Assembly: GCA_913058025.1 (NCBI GenBank)
Contig: CAJXPN010000033.1
Coordinates: 1 to 13,422 of the forward strand
Length of the DNA: 13,422 nt
Direction: 5' to 3'
Source of the DNA: an uncultured Myxococcales bacterium
GTDB lineage: Bacteria; Myxococcota_A; Bradymonadia; Bradymonadales; Bradymonadaceae
Each line of letters opens with the position of its first letter. Position 1 is the first letter of the stretch. The position numbers were made by a program, and so were the translations under genes. Shown here in pieces: positions 12,207-13,422 of the stretch. The notes below the pieces were generated by a model. The model made no database searches, was not told the origin of the DNA, and was given only the letters and a program-made list of their open reading frames with translations.

Positions 12207-12907
12207 TGGCCTTCCATGAGGTCGATGGGCTCGGACGTCAGCGAGAGCACGTACTCGAACCCGGCGTCGACGCCCTCCGCGGTCGAGACCTCGAAGTAGA
12301 GCGAGTTCACGCTCGGGCGGCCGCTCCTGGGGAGCACGAGGCGGCGCTGCGGGGAGCCGTCGGGCGCCGGATCGCAGTCGACCGTGAACGAGACGTTCTC
12401 GTTGAACCCGCACACGAGCTTGGCCCCGTTGAAGTACGCGTTGAGCACGACGACGCCCTCTGCGCAGACCGGGTCGATCGTGAGCTTCGCAGTGAGCTCG
12501 AAGTCCTGATCCCGACACTCGATGTACTGGACCGTGAAGAAGTCCGCGTCGCCCGCGCACAGCGCGCCGTCACGCGAACCGTCGGCGGGGATCAGGATCT
12601 CGTCGTTGTCACAGCCCACGCGCCTCAGGTCGTTCGGGCGGAAGATCTCGGCGTCGATGCGGCGGTCGTTCCGCTCGCTCTCGTCGTCCCCCTCGTAGAC
12701 GTCTTGGCACAACCCCGCGGCGACCGCCTCGCACGGCCCGGCGCTCCCGCCGCCACCGCCACCGCCCCCTCCGCCGGGGGTCACGCAGAAGCCGTCGGAG
12801 CACACCTGGTCGGTGTAGCACTGGGACTCGGTGTCGCAGGGGATCCCCGCGCTCAGGCAACCGAACGAGAAGAGCGCAAGAGACGCGAGGAGGAGTCGAA
12901 CGCGCAT
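12203..12907 (-). CDS. Cys-box lipoprotein with poly-Gly linker and PPC-like beta-sandwich domain
   Basis: A 234-residue predicted lipoprotein. The signal peptide MRVRLLLASLALFSFGC gives lipid Cys17. The Cys box is C24-x5-C30-x5-C36-x4-C41. A run of ten Gly (45-54) forms the linker. The C-terminal part (about 59-228) resembles bacterial pre-peptidase C-terminal (PPC) domains: an acidic lead-in, then CAGDADFFTVQ at 117-127, repeated short beta strands, and a closing EYVLSLT; it has several Cys that could pair in the periplasm. I chose ATG 12907. A GTG at 12916 in the same frame overlaps the upstream stop as GTGA and adds three residues; neither has a strong Shine-Dalgarno. The frame is open far upstream but there overlaps the neighbouring gene. 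The GTG of the small lipoprotein overlaps its stop. The function is unknown, probably a cell-surface or outer-membrane-associated protein. Confidence 0.78.
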   Translation of the reverse strand: MRVRLLLASLALFSFGCLSAGIPCDTESQCYTDQVCSDGFCVTPGGGGGGGGGGSAGPCEAVAAGLCQDVYEGDDESERNDRRIDAEIFRPNDLRRVGCDNDEILIPADGSRDGALCAGDADFFTVQYIECRDQDFELTAKLTIDPVCAEGVVVLNAYFNGAKLVCGFNENVSFTVDCDPAPDGSPQRRLVLPRSGRPSVNSLYFEVSTAEGVDAGFEYVLSLTSEPIDLMEGQ

Positions 12908-12912
12908 GATGA

Positions 12913-13392
12913 TCACTCGGTGAGCTGTGTGGTGGTGACGTCGAGGGTGTAGTCCAGGCCGATCCGCGCGCCGGTCTTGGGTTCGATGTCTATGACGAGG
13001 TTGTTGCTCAGCCCCGAGTCGGAGTTCTTGGGCAGCGTGACCGACCAGATCCAGTGCCCCGGCGCGACCTCTTCGAGGTCGCACACGAAGAAGCCCGTGT
13101 CGCAGTTGTCCTCCCTGAACGTGACCTCGTAGAGGTCTTCGGGGCACGGCGTGGTGATCTCGAGTTCGGCCCTTATCGTGTACGCGACGGCGCCGCACTG
13201 CTGCCACGCGATCGCGTAGGCGTCGCCGCGGAAGTCGCTGCGGCACACCTTCCCCACGATGCTCGCCTCGGCGAACCTGTCGACCTCCCCGCTCAGCCGC
13301 TGGGTGCACCCGGCCGGCACCGACCCCTGCGTGGCGTAGATCGTGTGCGCGAAGTCGCCGTTCTTCTCGTACTCGTCGTCGCTCGCGCACAC
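12913..13392 (-). CDS. Partial secreted protein, PPC-like, cut by the contig end
   Basis: The 3' 159 codons of a gene whose 5' part lies beyond the contig; the codons before Val at 13392-13390 come from adapter sequence. The visible part has five Cys after the first Val-Cys and a beta-rich make-up (AYTIRAELEIT, HWIWSVTLP, NNLVIDIEP), ending LDYTLDVTTTQLTE. Its end aligns by eye with that of the next gene (IEPKTGARIGLDYTLDVTT against VSTAEGVDAGFEYVLSLTS), and both have a Cys about 90 residues before the end followed by a Leu-x-Ile strand and another Cys. The two are probably tandem paralogues with a PPC-like domain. Its TGA overlaps a GTG of the next frame. No catalytic motif is visible; whether it too is a lipoprotein cannot be seen. 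Confidence 0.7.
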   Translation of the reverse strand: MCASDDEYEKNGDFAHTIYATQGSVPAGCTQRLSGEVDRFAEASIVGKVCRSDFRGDAYAIAWQQCGAVAYTIRAELEITTPCPEDLYEVTFREDNCDTGFFVCDLEEVAPGHWIWSVTLPKNSDSGLSNNLVIDIEPKTGARIGLDYTLDVTTTQLTE

Positions 13393-13422
13393 CTGTCTCT
13401 TATACACATCTCCGAGCCCACG
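13393..13422 (-). other. Illumina Nextera adapter remnant (not genomic)
   Basis: These 30 bases are the reverse complement of the Nextera read-2 transposase adapter, beginning CTGTCTCTTATACACATCT, and mirror 19-48 at the other end. They are library sequence and create a false 5' extension (MYKRQ) on the last - strand frame. Confidence 0.97.

Noticed and set aside
12203..13390. A 395-residue - strand protein starting near the contig end
   Set aside because: Its first part overlaps the partial PPC-like gene in another frame and is Arg/Val-rich shadow. A proper lipoprotein signal peptide begins at 12907 (or GTG 12916).
1..13422. Inverted terminal repeats of a Tn5-like transposon
   Set aside because: The repeats are exactly the Nextera adapter with its synthetic mosaic end, plus P7 and index bases. 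No transposase or target-site duplication exists in the window.
1..13422. Defence, toxin-antitoxin, phage or biosynthetic gene cluster
   Set aside because: No nuclease, integrase, helicase, capsid, synthase or toxin-antitoxin pair is visible. The genes read as redox repair, signalling and surface lipoproteins.

Overview
This is a very GC-rich contig of about 13.4 kb. It carries Shine-Dalgarno-led genes, several lipoproteins with a Cys-rich box behind the lipid-anchor cysteine, Asn-Asn-rich spacer linkers, HYDIN-like beta-sandwich repeats and a PknB-type Ser/Thr kinase fused to a SUMF1 domain. That combination points to a member of the Myxococcota / former Deltaproteobacteria, possibly a Bradymonadales-like lineage. 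The assignment rests on protein style only; there is no rRNA or marker gene here. Both ends are Illumina Nextera adapter sequence (1-48 and 13393-13422), so the genomic insert is about 49-13392 and the last gene is cut off there.

Left part (49-2427, + strand): a compact run of three genes, a C-x5-C-x2-C 2Fe-2S ferredoxin, a lipoprotein-type peptide methionine sulfoxide reductase (msrA) and an HSL-family alpha/beta hydrolase. Spacing is tight (overlap or about 20-26 bp), so they are probably co-transcribed.

Middle (2428-8079, + strand): a promoter overlapping the hydrolase stop codon, a leader with a perfect 8-bp dyad, and a 900-residue kinase-SUMF1 fusion starting at TTG. A GC-rich hairpin follows, then an 892-residue flavoprotein made of two complete homologous FAD/amine-oxidase-like modules in one chain. 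It is closed by a good intrinsic terminator.

Right part (8080-13392): a cluster of surface lipoproteins. Two tandem + strand paralogues, each with its own promoter, have the layout signal peptide, Cys box, Asn-rich spacer, second Cys-rich box, two HYDIN-like domains, a PKD-like domain and a shared acidic C-terminal domain. The first has a frameshift at a C run near 8505; the second is intact. Facing them on the - strand is a translationally coupled set: a truncated PPC-like protein, a lipoprotein with a Cys box, poly-Gly linker and PPC-like domain, and a small Cys-box lipoprotein. The four lipoproteins with visible N-termini share a C-x5-C-x5-C-x4/5-C box.

I see no tRNA, rRNA, CRISPR array, transposase, phage gene or recognisable defence system. 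The least ordinary items are the internally duplicated flavoprotein and the divergent lipoprotein family with its shared N-terminal box and C-terminal domain.
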